From Virgibacillus chiguensis (GTDB lineage Bacteria; Bacillota; Bacilli; Bacillales; Amphibacillaceae): a stretch of DNA of 57,824 nt. How positions within the stretch are numbered: the stretch's first letter is position 1; each line of letters opens with the position of its first letter. The notes beneath the pieces were generated by a model that saw only the letters and a list, made by a program, of their open reading frames with translations, did no database searches and was not told where the DNA came from. Below, piece by piece: positions 16,882 to 25,304 of the stretch. Both the position numbers and the translations under genes were made by a program. The DNA lies in assembly GCF_900129865.1 (NCBI RefSeq), contig NZ_FQXD01000021.1, positions 1-57,824 on the forward strand, read 5' to 3'.

Positions 16882-18747
16882 ATGAAAACTGAATTACAAG
16901 ACCACAATTTAAAAGCTTTATTTTTAGGAAGTAAAGGGGAGAACGTAGACTTATTTAAAGAACTATTATTAAAAATGATTGATGAACATGTGGGATGGCG
17001 TCAAAACTATCAGCCACAAGACTTACCAGTAATTACGCCACAAGATAAAAGTTCAAAAAGTTTCCAAGAAACTGCTGATCATGTACGTAGTGTACTGAAT
17101 GTTTTATCTTCTAAGCTTCGTACGAACTCCCTTCCGTGGCATACAGCGGGCCGTTTTTGGGGACATATGAATTCAGAAACATTAATGCCATCTATTATTG
17201 CTTATACAACTGCGATGTTATGGAATGGAAATAACGTAGCATATGAATCATCCCCAGGTACTTCACAAATGGAAGAAGAGGTTGGTCATGAGTTTGCTGC
17301 TCTTATGGGATATAAAAAAGGAGAAAGCTGGGGACATATTTGTGCTGATGGTTCTATTGCCAACCTTGAAGGGCTTTGGTACGCAAGAAATATGAAATCT
17401 CTTCCTTTAGCTATTAAAGAAGTTGCTCCTGAATTTGTAGCAGGTAAAACAGAATGGGAATTGTTAAACATGTCTACAGAAGAAATTCTAGATATTTTAG
17501 ATCAAATTCCTGAAAAAATAGACGAAGTGAAAGAGCATTCTGCACGCAGTGGGAAAAACTTGCAAAAACTAGGTAAATGGTTAATTCCTCAAACTAAACA
17601 TTATTCTTGGTTGAAAGCTGCTGATATTATCGGTGTAGGTCTTGACTGTGTTGAAGCGATTGATGTGGATGATCATTATCGAATGGATATTGATAAATTA
17701 GAAGCAAAAATCCGTGAATTGGCAGCTGAAGAAATTCCAGTTCTTGGTGTGGTTGGGGTAATTGGAACAACCGAAGAAGGACAAGTCGATCGTATTGATA
17801 AAATGGTAGCATTGCGAGAAAAATTAGCTAAAGAAGGCATTTATTTCTATATTCATGTAGACGCTGCTTATGGTGGCTATGCCCGTGCGATATTCTTGGA
17901 TGAAGATAATAACTTTATAGATTACGCGAAAATGGCAGAAGTACATGAAAAATATAACGTTTTCACAGAGAAAAACGAATGGCTTACCGAAGATATTTAT
18001 CATTCTTTCAAAGCGATGAGTGAAGCGGAAACCATTACCATTGATCCACATAAAATGGGGTATATTCCTTATTCTGCTGGTGGTATTGTTGTTAAAGATA
18101 CGAGAATGCGTGACGTAATTTCTTACTTTGCCACTTATGTATTTGAAAAAGGTGCCGATATTCCAGCTTTACTTGGTGCTTATATGCTAGAAGGATCGAA
18201 AGCAGGTGCTACTGCGGCTGCAGTATGGACAGCCCATCAGGTGCTACCATTAAATGTAACGGGGTATGGTAAATTAATTGGTGCAAGTATTGAAGGTGCT
18301 TATCGTTTCTATCATTTCTTACAAGGAAAACAATTCAAAGTTGGCGATAAAACCATTCATGTTTATCCATTAACAAAACCTGACTTTAACATGGTTGACT
18401 ATGTATTTAATGAAGAAGGAAATACAGACTTAGAAAAAATGAATCAACTTAATCATGATTTTTATGAACAGGCTTCTTATGTTAAAGGTGGACTATACAA
18501 TAACGAGTTCATTACTTCACATACAGATTTTGCGATTCCAGACTATGGAAACAGTCCATTGTCATATGTTAAAAGTTTAGGATTCAGCGAAGAAGAGTGG
18601 GATCGTGAAGGGAAGGTTACGATACTTCGTGCTTGTGCTTTATCACCGTATGCATATGACAAAGATGTGTTTGAGGAATATGCTAGCAAGATAGAGCAAG
18701 CAATTCAAGAAAAACTTGAAAAAATTTATGCTGTTGTAAATGAATGA
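16882..18747 (+). CDS. tdcA: Tyrosine decarboxylase (PLP-dependent)
   Basis: Group-II PLP decarboxylase converting tyrosine to tyramine and CO2 while consuming a cytoplasmic proton; enzymes of this type may also act on phenylalanine. At 621 residues it matches the length of enterococcal/lactobacillal TyrDC and resembles them throughout: HLGWRQNY-type N-terminus ([16 protein letters not shown]), [49 protein letters not shown], and the PLP lysine Lys391 in [16 protein letters not shown]. Glutamate decarboxylases are about 465 residues and lack these blocks. ATG 16882 follows GGAGG. It forms an operon with the upstream antiporter. A strong hairpin lies 44 bp after the stop. Confidence 0.93.
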   Translation: MKTELQDHNLKALFLGSKGENVDLFKELLLKMIDEHVGWRQNYQPQDLPVITPQDKSSKSFQETADHVRSVLNVLSSKLRTNSLPWHTAGRFWGHMNSETLMPSIIAYTTAMLWNGNNVAYESSPGTSQMEEEVGHEFAALMGYKKGESWGHICADGSIANLEGLWYARNMKSLPLAIKEVAPEFVAGKTEWELLNMSTEEILDILDQIPEKIDEVKEHSARSGKNLQKLGKWLIPQTKHYSWLKAADIIGVGLDCVEAIDVDDHYRMDIDKLEAKIRELAAEEIPVLGVVGVIGTTEEGQVDRIDKMVALREKLAKEGIYFYIHVDAAYGGYARAIFLDEDNNFIDYAKMAEVHEKYNVFTEKNEWLTEDIYHSFKAMSEAETITIDPHKMGYIPYSAGGIVVKDTRMRDVISYFATYVFEKGADIPALLGAYMLEGSKAGATAAAVWTAHQVLPLNVTGYGKLIGASIEGAYRFYHFLQGKQFKVGDKTIHVYPLTKPDFNMVDYVFNEEGNTDLEKMNQLNHDFYEQASYVKGGLYNNEFITSHTDFAIPDYGNSPLSYVKSLGFSEEEWDREGKVTILRACALSPYAYDKDVFEEYASKIEQAIQEKLEKIYAVVNE

Positions 18748-18790
18748 ACTTCTATTAAAGAATCAGTTTATAAATAGTAAATAGGTTGTG

Positions 18791-18840
18791 GGAGGCTAGA
18801 GGGGATGATTTTATCTTGCTATTAATCATCCCTCGGCTCC
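18791..18840 (+). terminator. Strong hairpin after the decarboxylase gene
   Basis: GGAGGC..GAGGGGATGATT (18791-18810) pairs with AATCATCCCTC.GGCTCC (18824-18840). No T tract follows, so it may slow RNA decay or weakly terminate the antiporter-decarboxylase transcript. Confidence 0.55.
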
Positions 18841-18864
18841 AATTGATTTGGAAATCTTCTCTTA

Positions 18865-18951
18865 CACTATAATCAAGTATAAAGTTGTAAGGTTTATAGT
18901 ATAAGAACATCGAAAGTGTTTTCCGCCATAAAGATTTGGCGGTAAATTTCT
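18865..18951 (+). repeat. Dispersed repeat family A, copy 2
   Basis: CACTATA start, core TTTATAGTATAAG, and a 3' part GCCATAAAGATTTGGCGG. It lies in the gap between decarboxylase and pyridoxal kinase. Confidence 0.65.
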
Positions 18952-19097
18952 TCAATGATTATTGATGATAGCTAAAAATGTAAATGTTTACCTTTAAAGT
19001 AAATGACAAGTACTAGACTACCTTCTGTAAACAAGGTAATCTCAATAATGGGAAATAATAATAGTGCTTACGATCTTTGACAACCATGATATATAAT

Positions 19098-19158
19098 TTT
19101 AATACCTTTACGTTTATAGTATAAGAAAAGTTTGGTGACAAGCCAAGTTTTTCTAAAT
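19098..19158 (+). repeat. Dispersed repeat family A, copy 3 (5'-shortened)
   Basis: Core TTTATAGTATAAG followed closely by GGTGACAAGCCAAGTTTTTC. The middle of the element is missing. The rest of the 570-bp gap before pdxK shows nothing recognisable. Confidence 0.6.
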
Positions 19159-19317
19159 AGGTTGTTCTAAGTATTGTTAATAAACCTTGCTATTTGCAAA
19201 TATATGGGTCTATTTGTGAATTGTTTAACAATTACATGTAACGCGTTCGGCATATCGAAAATCTCTATGAAAAGTTACAAAATACGATATGCAGAAAGCT
19301 GTTAAGGAAGTGAAAAA

Positions 19318-20136
19318 ATGACAATTAAAAAAGTATTAACGATTGCAGGTTCTGATTCAAGTGGTGGTGCAGGTTTGCAAGCCGACCTGAAAACATTTCA
19401 AGAATACGGAACTTTTGGCTGTACTGCTATCACGAATATCGTCACGATGGATCCGAAAAATAATTGGAACCATCGGGTGTATCCCGTTGATGAGACGACA
19501 GTTCGGGAACAATTGGAAACAATCTTCTCTGGTAGTCCGCTACATGCTATGAAAACGGGGATGTTAGGCTCTACAAGTATGATAAAGCTGGTAAGTGAAA
19601 TGATTGATCAATATGAAATGAAGAATGTTGTCATTGATCCGGTAATGGTTTGTAAAGGAGAAGATGAGCCTTTGCACCCGGAAAATGGGGTTGCTATTCG
19701 CGATTATCTTTTACCGAAAGCAACGATCATAACGCCTAATTTATTTGAAGCTGCTCAACTATCTGGTATGTCTACAATCCGTACAGTTGCTGATATGAAA
19801 GAAGCAGCGAAAAAGCTGATAAACATTGGCCCAGAATATGTTGTTATTAAAGGCGGAAAAAGTTTAGATGGCAATAAAGCAATTGATTTACTTTATGATG
19901 GGTCTGCTTTCACTTTTTATGAAGTAGAGAAAATTAATACGAATTATAATCACGGTGCTGGATGTACATTTGCAGCTGCTATCACAGCAGGATTGGCAAA
20001 AGGCTTCTCTGTAAAAGAATCGGTAGCAAAAGCAAAAACATTTACGACCGAAGGAATTAAGGCTGGATTTGCCTTTAATACTTTCATTGGACCAGTTTGG
20101 CATGGAGCCTATAATAGAGCAGGTCTATCTGAGTAG
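19318..20136 (+). CDS. pdxK: Pyridoxal/pyridoxine kinase, ThiD-like PdxK
   Basis: A ribokinase-fold enzyme phosphorylating B6 vitamers to give pyridoxal phosphate. The 272-residue protein matches B. subtilis PdxK along its length: VLTIAGSDSSGGAGLQADLK, TMDPKNNWNHRV (a PdxK-type block, not seen in true ThiD), VVIDPVMVCKGEDE, ITPNLFEA, and the catalytic GAGCTF near the C-terminus. ATG 19318 follows AAGGAAGTG. It sits between the tyrosine decarboxylase and NhaC genes, so it most likely supplies PLP for the decarboxylase. That link is inferred from position; enterococcal tdc clusters are not known to carry it. Confidence 0.92.
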   Translation: MTIKKVLTIAGSDSSGGAGLQADLKTFQEYGTFGCTAITNIVTMDPKNNWNHRVYPVDETTVREQLETIFSGSPLHAMKTGMLGSTSMIKLVSEMIDQYEMKNVVIDPVMVCKGEDEPLHPENGVAIRDYLLPKATIITPNLFEAAQLSGMSTIRTVADMKEAAKKLINIGPEYVVIKGGKSLDGNKAIDLLYDGSAFTFYEVEKINTNYNHGAGCTFAAAITAGLAKGFSVKESVAKAKTFTTEGIKAGFAFNTFIGPVWHGAYNRAGLSE

Positions 20137-20386
20137 TTCTATGATTTTACTGGAGGATTTAGAAGGGGAAAGAATTTCGTCTTGCTTACTAAACTATCTC
20201 CTGCATATATCACGCTGTAGAACAGTTGCCTCTTAAGTTGAAAAAACGCTGTTTAAGTAAGAGATACCAGTGCTTCCATCAGCTAAAGCAGATTCGGCGT
20301 TGGAGGCAAATGTCTATGGACTGATACGTTACATTATCATCCTCTTTTGTTAGGCCATGTTCTATGAACATGGCATCTATCGTTCG

Positions 20387-20450
20387 CAATAGGAAAGTGT
20401 GCAATTTTAGAGTTTACATTATAAGTAAAACTGCAAATTTCGGAAGACTT
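20387..20450 (+). repeat. Possible degenerate family A repeat
   Basis: AATAGGAAAGTGTGCAATTT followed by TTTACATTATAAGTAAAACT keeps the spacing of family A but not its 3' stem. The other parts of the 520-bp gap between pdxK and nhaC show no gene. Confidence 0.35.
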
Positions 20451-20660
20451 AACTAGAAACTAAGTTCTATCCTGTTTATGTGAACTAGATAGCTTCCGAT
20501 AGTGTAGGGTATTACTCATGGGGTAAATTCAATGCTTTTTACTTTAATCAATCAACGTGCCAATGTCTTTAAATGTAAAAGAAAACAGGATTGTGCTAGT
20601 ACTAATTAAATGATTAAAAGGAGTAATTCTCAGATCTTAAGGTCGTAAGGAGTTTATCAT

Positions 20661-22034
20661 ATGAAAAGAGATATAACATTAAAAGAAAGTATCTTTCTAT
20701 TAGTAGTATTATTATTGGTTATAGGTATTAGTATAATAGGCTTGGATTTGCCTCCGCAAATTCCGATTTTATTCGCAGTAGGAATTGTTATCCTTTTTGC
20801 TAAGATGAAAGGTGCTTCATGGGAAGTTGTTCATAAGGGAATTGAAAATGGAATTATACCTGGTCTGATCCCCATCATTATCTTTATGCTTATTGGTGTT
20901 TTAATAAGTGTTTGGATTTCAGCAGGAACCATTCCAACTATTATGGTTTATGGGTTAGGAATTTTATCAGCGAAATTTTTCTTACCTTCTGTGTTTGTTA
21001 TTTGTGCACTTGTTGGTATTTTAGTAGGTAGTTCGTTTACAACCATTTCAACTATAGGTATTGCGTTTTTAGGTATGGGACAAATGATGGAATTTAATAT
21101 GGCAATGACTGCTGGCGCTATAGTGTCAGGAGCTTATGTCGGGAATAATATATCTCCTTTATCTGATACAGCCAATTTGGCTTCTGCTATAGCCGAAGTG
21201 GATTTATTTGAACATATTAAAAATATGTTGCGAAAAATTGTTCCTGCTTTTGTTATTTCACTTATCTTTTTTATTATAATTGGACAAACAAAAGCGGGAG
21301 CAACGGAAAGTAATATTAATGAATTAGTAGATACATTATATTCTAATTTCAATATTTCTATGGTGTCACTAATACCAGCGCTTATTTTATTTTTGTGTGC
21401 GTGGAAAAAGATACCTGCTATTCCAACACTTCTAATGAGTATTGCGGTTACCGTTGTTATTCAATATATATATTATCCACATACCAGTTTTTCTAAAATC
21501 GCTAGCCTTATGCAGGATGGATTTGTTTCGAATACAGGAACAGAAACGGTAGATGTTTTGCTTACCAGGGGTGGTATGCAAAGTATGATGTGGTCTGTTT
21601 CGCTAATTATCCTTGCTTTGACGTTAGGAGGATTGTTAGTAGAATTAAAAATTGTTGAAACGTTAATATCAAAAGTTCAAGGTCTTGTTAGTACAAAAGG
21701 AAAATTAATTTTAATGGCTGGATTAAGTGCTATAGGTATAAATATCGTTCTTGGAGAACAGTATTTATCCATTATTTTGCCAGGTAAAGCATTTAATTCG
21801 CAAGTGGAGGCAATAAACCTTGATCCCAAAAAACTCTCAGCTATTTTGGCAGATGCTGGGGCAGTAGTTAATTCACTAATTCCATGGGGAGTAAGTGGTG
21901 TGTTTATTACTGGAACATTGGGGGTTTCTACACTAGAATATGCACCATTTGCTATCTTTTGCATAGTTGCTCCAATTATAAATGTATTATTTGGTTTTTT
22001 TGAAAAAGAGAAAGGATTACCTTCTCTCTCTTGA
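20661..22034 (+). CDS. nhaC: NhaC-family Na+/H+ antiporter
   Basis: A 457-residue secondary transporter with about eleven membrane segments. NhaC-family features are LPPQIPILFAVGIVILFAKM near the N-terminus, GIIPGLIPIIIFMLIGVLIS, SSFTTISTIGIAF, SGAYVGNNISPLSDTANLAS (polar Asn/Asp/Ser membrane segment probably binding Na+), and GVSGVFITGTLGVSTLEYAP. It exchanges Na+ (or lactate/malate in relatives) for protons. An nhaC gene is also part of enterococcal tyrosine decarboxylase clusters. Here it would balance Na+ and H+ while tyrosine decarboxylation alkalinises the cytoplasm (inference). ATG 20661 follows GTAAGGAG. Confidence 0.92.
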   Translation: MKRDITLKESIFLLVVLLLVIGISIIGLDLPPQIPILFAVGIVILFAKMKGASWEVVHKGIENGIIPGLIPIIIFMLIGVLISVWISAGTIPTIMVYGLGILSAKFFLPSVFVICALVGILVGSSFTTISTIGIAFLGMGQMMEFNMAMTAGAIVSGAYVGNNISPLSDTANLASAIAEVDLFEHIKNMLRKIVPAFVISLIFFIIIGQTKAGATESNINELVDTLYSNFNISMVSLIPALILFLCAWKKIPAIPTLLMSIAVTVVIQYIYYPHTSFSKIASLMQDGFVSNTGTETVDVLLTRGGMQSMMWSVSLIILALTLGGLLVELKIVETLISKVQGLVSTKGKLILMAGLSAIGINIVLGEQYLSIILPGKAFNSQVEAINLDPKKLSAILADAGAVVNSLIPWGVSGVFITGTLGVSTLEYAPFAIFCIVAPIINVLFGFFEKEKGLPSLS

Positions 22035-22124
22035 AAAGCTATGGAGCAGAATTGTTACAAGATTTATATTTTGCTCCATACTTAACCTATAATATCATAA
22101 GCCCCATTTACGCTTTTCTTGTAT

Positions 22125-22195
22125 GATAGAATGGCAAAGGTTTTATAGTAGAAGCAAAACAAAGGCTTTTGCCAAGCCAAGAGTGCCTTAAGAGG
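22125..22195 (+). repeat. Dispersed repeat family A, copy 4 (diverged)
   Basis: TTTATAGTAGAAGCAAAAC followed by TTTTGCCAAGCCAAG preserves the core and the 3' motif with several changes. Confidence 0.45.
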
Positions 22196-22451
22196 GCAAG
22201 AAGAATAAATTAATTCGTAAAGGGTTGAATGGGAATAAAATATAGAAAAAATTACCAGTGTATTTTAGTGCTTAAAATAAATCCAAATACCCTAAATGGT
22301 GTTATAATTAAATGTCGTTTTCTTTTATTATATCATCATAATTGACTCTAATCATACCTATTTAAACTGGGAAATCTCTTTGGCGTTATTATAGGTAGCC
22401 ATGAAGAATGATATGTAGTGAACTATTAGTCATTTTGAAATGTTTTTCTAA

Positions 22452-22543
22452 CACTATAGGAAAGCATAAAATTTTAAGGATTATAGTATAAGAAAAATTA
22501 ATTCATCCGCTATGAAATTTGGCGGCAAGCCGAGTTTTTCTAA
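22452..22543 (+). repeat. Dispersed repeat family A, copy 5
   Basis: A full copy: CACTATAGGAAAGCATAAAA, core ATTATAGTATAAG, and 3' part TTTGGCGGCAAGCCGAG with TTTTTCTAA. Confidence 0.75.
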
Positions 22544-22594
22544 GCTGCTAAACTGTTGCTTTTAATCAATAGGTTGAAAGCGTGAAAAGGTTTA

Positions 22595-22683
22595 CGCCAT
22601 AGGAAAGAATAAATTTCTAAGCTTTATAAGTGAAACGAAGGCGTTTTTTTCGCCATAAAGAGTGACGATAAGCCGGTTTTTTT
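22595..22683 (+). repeat. Dispersed repeat family A, copy 6
   Basis: GCCATAGGAAAGAATAAATT, core CTTTATAAGTGAAAC, then CGCCATAAAGAGTGACGATA and AGCCGGTTTTTTT. It ends one base before the next copy begins. Confidence 0.65.
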
Positions 22684-22684
22684 G

Positions 22685-22778
22685 CACTATAGAAAAGAAT
22701 AAGTTTTTAATCGTTTATAGTATAAGCGAAACGATGGCTACCGTCATAAAGGCTTGACGATAGCTAAGTTTTGTTAAA
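22685..22778 (+). repeat. Dispersed repeat family A, copy 7
   Basis: CACTATAGAAAAGAATAAG, core TTTATAGTATAAGCGAAAC, 3' part CGTCATAAAGGCTTGACGAT and AGCTAAGTTTTGTTAAA. It forms a tandem with copy 6 and ends 66 bp before the yerC start. Confidence 0.75.
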
Positions 22779-22843
22779 AGTTTTTCTTTAATCCTTTGAC
22801 GTGTTAATGATATTGGGAAAGATATAAACGGAGGTAAAAAAAT

Positions 22844-23146
22844 ATGCTTATAGATGAAATACGTGGAGAAGAATTAGATGATTTTTTTTGTGCGTTTTTA
22901 GAACTTCAAACAATAGAAGAATGTTATTGTTTTTTTGATGATTTATGTACAGTCAATGAAATAAAGGCAATGCTTCAACGATTTAGAGTAGCAAAAATGC
23001 TTTATAATGATCACACATATTGTCAAATTGAGGATGAAACAGGGGCAAGTACAGCAACTATCTCTCGTACAAAGCGTTCATTATATCATGGGAATAATAT
23101 GTATGATATTCTTTTCAGTCGGATGAAGAAAAGTATAGAGACTTAA
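22844..23146 (+). CDS. yerC: YerC/TrpR-like regulator
   Basis: A 100-residue all-helical protein of the YerC/TrpR superfamily: IRGEELDDFFCAFLELQTIEE, CYCFFDDLCTVNEIKAMLQR, and the HTH DETGASTATISRTKRSLYHG, close to B. subtilis YerC in length and sequence. The family includes the tryptophan repressor; YerC itself has no settled role. ATG 22844 follows GGAGGTAAAAAA. It sits in the tyrosine locus between nhaC and tyrS instead of its usual chromosomal neighbours. It is therefore a candidate aromatic-amino-acid-responsive regulator of this locus (inference). Confidence 0.88.
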   Translation: MLIDEIRGEELDDFFCAFLELQTIEECYCFFDDLCTVNEIKAMLQRFRVAKMLYNDHTYCQIEDETGASTATISRTKRSLYHGNNMYDILFSRMKKSIET

Positions 23147-23458
23147 TAGAATTAGCGTTAAATGGTTGCCACATGAAACGAAAATATAAATAATTACCGT
23201 ACCATTTTATAGACAAAGATAATTATTTATATTATGCTTAGAATGAGTTATGATGATATACTTACTTGTGAACGTATGAACAAATGATGACTTTTAATTT
23301 TAAAGGGTTATATTCATTGCTATTTTTTTAGGGAAGTATAAGCGTTTACACGTAAAAGTAGGAGGAAAACGATAATCGGCAAGGTTTGGAGTTACGTCCA
23401 ATTCTTCTGATCAAATGTAGACAATAGCGAGGTCTCGTGTACGTATGAAACAAAAACG
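23147..23458. other. Spacer upstream of the tyrS promoter
   Basis: About 310 bp with no gene and no recognisable repeat; it ends at the tyrS promoter. Confidence 0.4.
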
Positions 23459-23487
23459 TTGACAAATAATTTTTTATTCACTATAAT
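23459..23487 (+). promoter_or_regulatory. Consensus sigma-A promoter of tyrS
   Basis: TTGACA and TATAAT, both perfect, with a 17-nt spacer. Transcription should begin near 23494, at the 5' end of the T-box leader. Confidence 0.9.
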
Positions 23488-23493
23488 GTTTTT

Positions 23494-23765
23494 AATCTTA
23501 TACGATGCATACGATGAAGGAGCCTAGTAGCAAGCTTGTCACTGTTATTTAGAAAGCTAGGGGTGATGTGACCTAGTACAAACAATCTTGTGAATTACAC
23601 TTTGGAGTATCTTAGCTTAACTCTAAGCGGATTAGCAAACGATATCATTGCTGAGAGAGGTATCAATAGTTACGTGTATTACTATTGATGCAATTTGGGT
23701 GGTAACACGGTTAGAATCGTCCCTATGTCTTTATGAGGCATAGGGCGTTTTTTATTTTTTAAGCT
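23494..23765 (+). promoter_or_regulatory. T-box leader controlling tyrS
   Basis: The leader shows T-box order. Stem I spans roughly 23505-23620, with a probable specifier TAC at 23596-23598 (tyrosine codon followed by A, in GAATTACACTT). The T-box sequence TGGGTGGTAACACGG is at 23696-23710. An intrinsic terminator pairs CGTCCCTATGTC (23718-23729) with GCATAGGGCG (23738-23747) before a T tract. The UGGU in the T-box would pair with ACCA of tRNA-Tyr, whose discriminator base is A. Uncharged tRNA-Tyr would stabilise the antiterminator and turn tyrS on. Confidence 0.92.
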
Positions 23766-23801
23766 TATATTAAGAAACTACAACTAAAGGAGTGGAAAAG
23801 C

Positions 23802-25058
23802 ATGAATCTTATTGATGAGTTAGAATGGCGTGGAGCTATAAATCAACAAACAGATGCGGAAGGATTAAAAGATTTAATTGAAGAGAAAAAGATTTCTTTA
23901 TATTGCGGTGTTGATCCAACTGGTGACAGTATGCATATTGGTCATTTAATTCCATTTATTATGATGAAACGGTTTCAATTACACGGTCATCAACCGGTTA
24001 TTTTAATTGGAGGAGCAACAGGAACCATTGGTGATCCTAGTGGACGCCAAACAGAACGGCAATTACAAACGTTAGAGAAGGTACAAGATAATGTTGATAA
24101 GCTAACGAAGCAAATGAAGAAATTATTCTTTGATGGTGATAGTGAACTTAGGATCGTAAACAACTACGATTGGACACATAACTTAAGCATATTAGATTTC
24201 TTACGAGATTACGGTAAAAACTTTAGTGTGAATAATATGTTGGCAAAAGATATTGTCGCTAGCCGATTAGATAGTGGGATATCGTTCACGGAGTTCTCTT
24301 ACCAAATTTTACAATCTATGGACTTTCATCACCTATTTAAAGAAGAAAATGTACAATTACAAATTGGTGGTAGCGATCAATGGGGAAATATTACAAGTGG
24401 ATTAGACCTTATACGTAAAAAAGAAGGTCAGGACGCGAAAGTCTTTGGTCTAACCATTCCACTTTTATTAAAAGCAGATGGAACAAAGTTTGGCAAAACA
24501 GCTGGTGGAGCAATTTGGTTAGACGCAGAAAAAACGACACCATACGAATTTTACCAGTTTTGGATTAACGCAGATGATAAAGACGTCATAAAATACTTGA
24601 AATTCTTTACGTTTTTAGGGAAAGAGGAAATTGATGAATTAGAGGATAAAGTGAAAACAGAACCACATAAACGTGAAGCGCAAAAAGTGTTAGCAAAAGA
24701 AATGACAAAGTTTGTTCATGGTGAAAAAGCATTAACGCAAGCAATGAAAATTACGGAAGCACTTTTTAGTGGAAATGTTAAATCATTAACAGCAGATGAA
24801 ATTGAACAAGGATTTAAAGACATGCCTACTTTTCACGCTTCCAAAGAAACAAAAAATATTGTCGACTGGTTAGTTGAGTTAGGTATCGAACCATCTAAAC
24901 GCCAAGCGAGAGAAGATATTAACAATGGAGCTATTTCCATGAATGGAGAACGAATAACGGATGTTAATACAGATGTAACTGCAGAAAACGCATTCGATGG
25001 AAAGTTTATCATTATTCGTAAAGGGAAGAAAAAATACAGCTTGGTAAAATTAGCTTAA
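23802..25058 (+). CDS. tyrS: Tyrosyl-tRNA synthetase
   Basis: Class-Ic aminoacyl-tRNA synthetase charging tRNA-Tyr. The 418-residue protein has CGVDPTGDSMHIGHLIPF (HIGH signature), GGATGTIGDPSG, QIGGSDQWGNI, KFGKTAGGAIWLD (KMSKS-type loop), and a C-terminal S4 domain (IEPSKRQAREDINNGAISMN). ATG 23802 follows AAAGGAGTGGAAA. Its T-box and its place beside tyrosine decarboxylation genes mirror the enterococcal tdc cluster, where a T-box tyrS precedes the decarboxylase. Here tyrS is downstream. Whether it is the only TyrRS cannot be seen from the window. Confidence 0.96.
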   Translation: MNLIDELEWRGAINQQTDAEGLKDLIEEKKISLYCGVDPTGDSMHIGHLIPFIMMKRFQLHGHQPVILIGGATGTIGDPSGRQTERQLQTLEKVQDNVDKLTKQMKKLFFDGDSELRIVNNYDWTHNLSILDFLRDYGKNFSVNNMLAKDIVASRLDSGISFTEFSYQILQSMDFHHLFKEENVQLQIGGSDQWGNITSGLDLIRKKEGQDAKVFGLTIPLLLKADGTKFGKTAGGAIWLDAEKTTPYEFYQFWINADDKDVIKYLKFFTFLGKEEIDELEDKVKTEPHKREAQKVLAKEMTKFVHGEKALTQAMKITEALFSGNVKSLTADEIEQGFKDMPTFHASKETKNIVDWLVELGIEPSKRQAREDINNGAISMNGERITDVNTDVTAENAFDGKFIIIRKGKKKYSLVKLA

Positions 25059-25142
25059 TGCATTTCAAGCCTACTTCTGTTGTATAAAGGAAGTTTGTCG
25101 GCTAATACAATCACTGCATATATAGATAAAAGAACAACATAC

Positions 25143-25186
25143 AAACATCTTCCCAAAAATCTAAACAGGTTCTAGGGAAGATGTTT
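25143..25186 (+). terminator. Terminator of tyrS
   Basis: AAACATCTTCCC (25143-25154) and GGGAAGATGTTT (25175-25186) form a perfect 12-bp stem with a 20-nt loop. Only a weak T-rich tail follows. Confidence 0.8.
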
Positions 25187-25304
25187 CTATATCATCGATC
25201 AATAAAATGGAACATTTTGAATGATAACAAGCTTCATTGGATGATTTCGATGATTATATTTTGTTAATTAAAGGAATTCAGATGGATGAAAGGGATGTTT
25301 CAGG

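Noticed and set aside
15404-18747. Glutamate decarboxylase/GABA antiporter (gadC-gadB) acid-resistance pair
   Set aside because: The transporter is GadC-like, but the decarboxylase is 621 residues with tyrosine-decarboxylase blocks, and tyrS with a T-box and nhaC are nearby. GadB is about 465 residues and lacks these.
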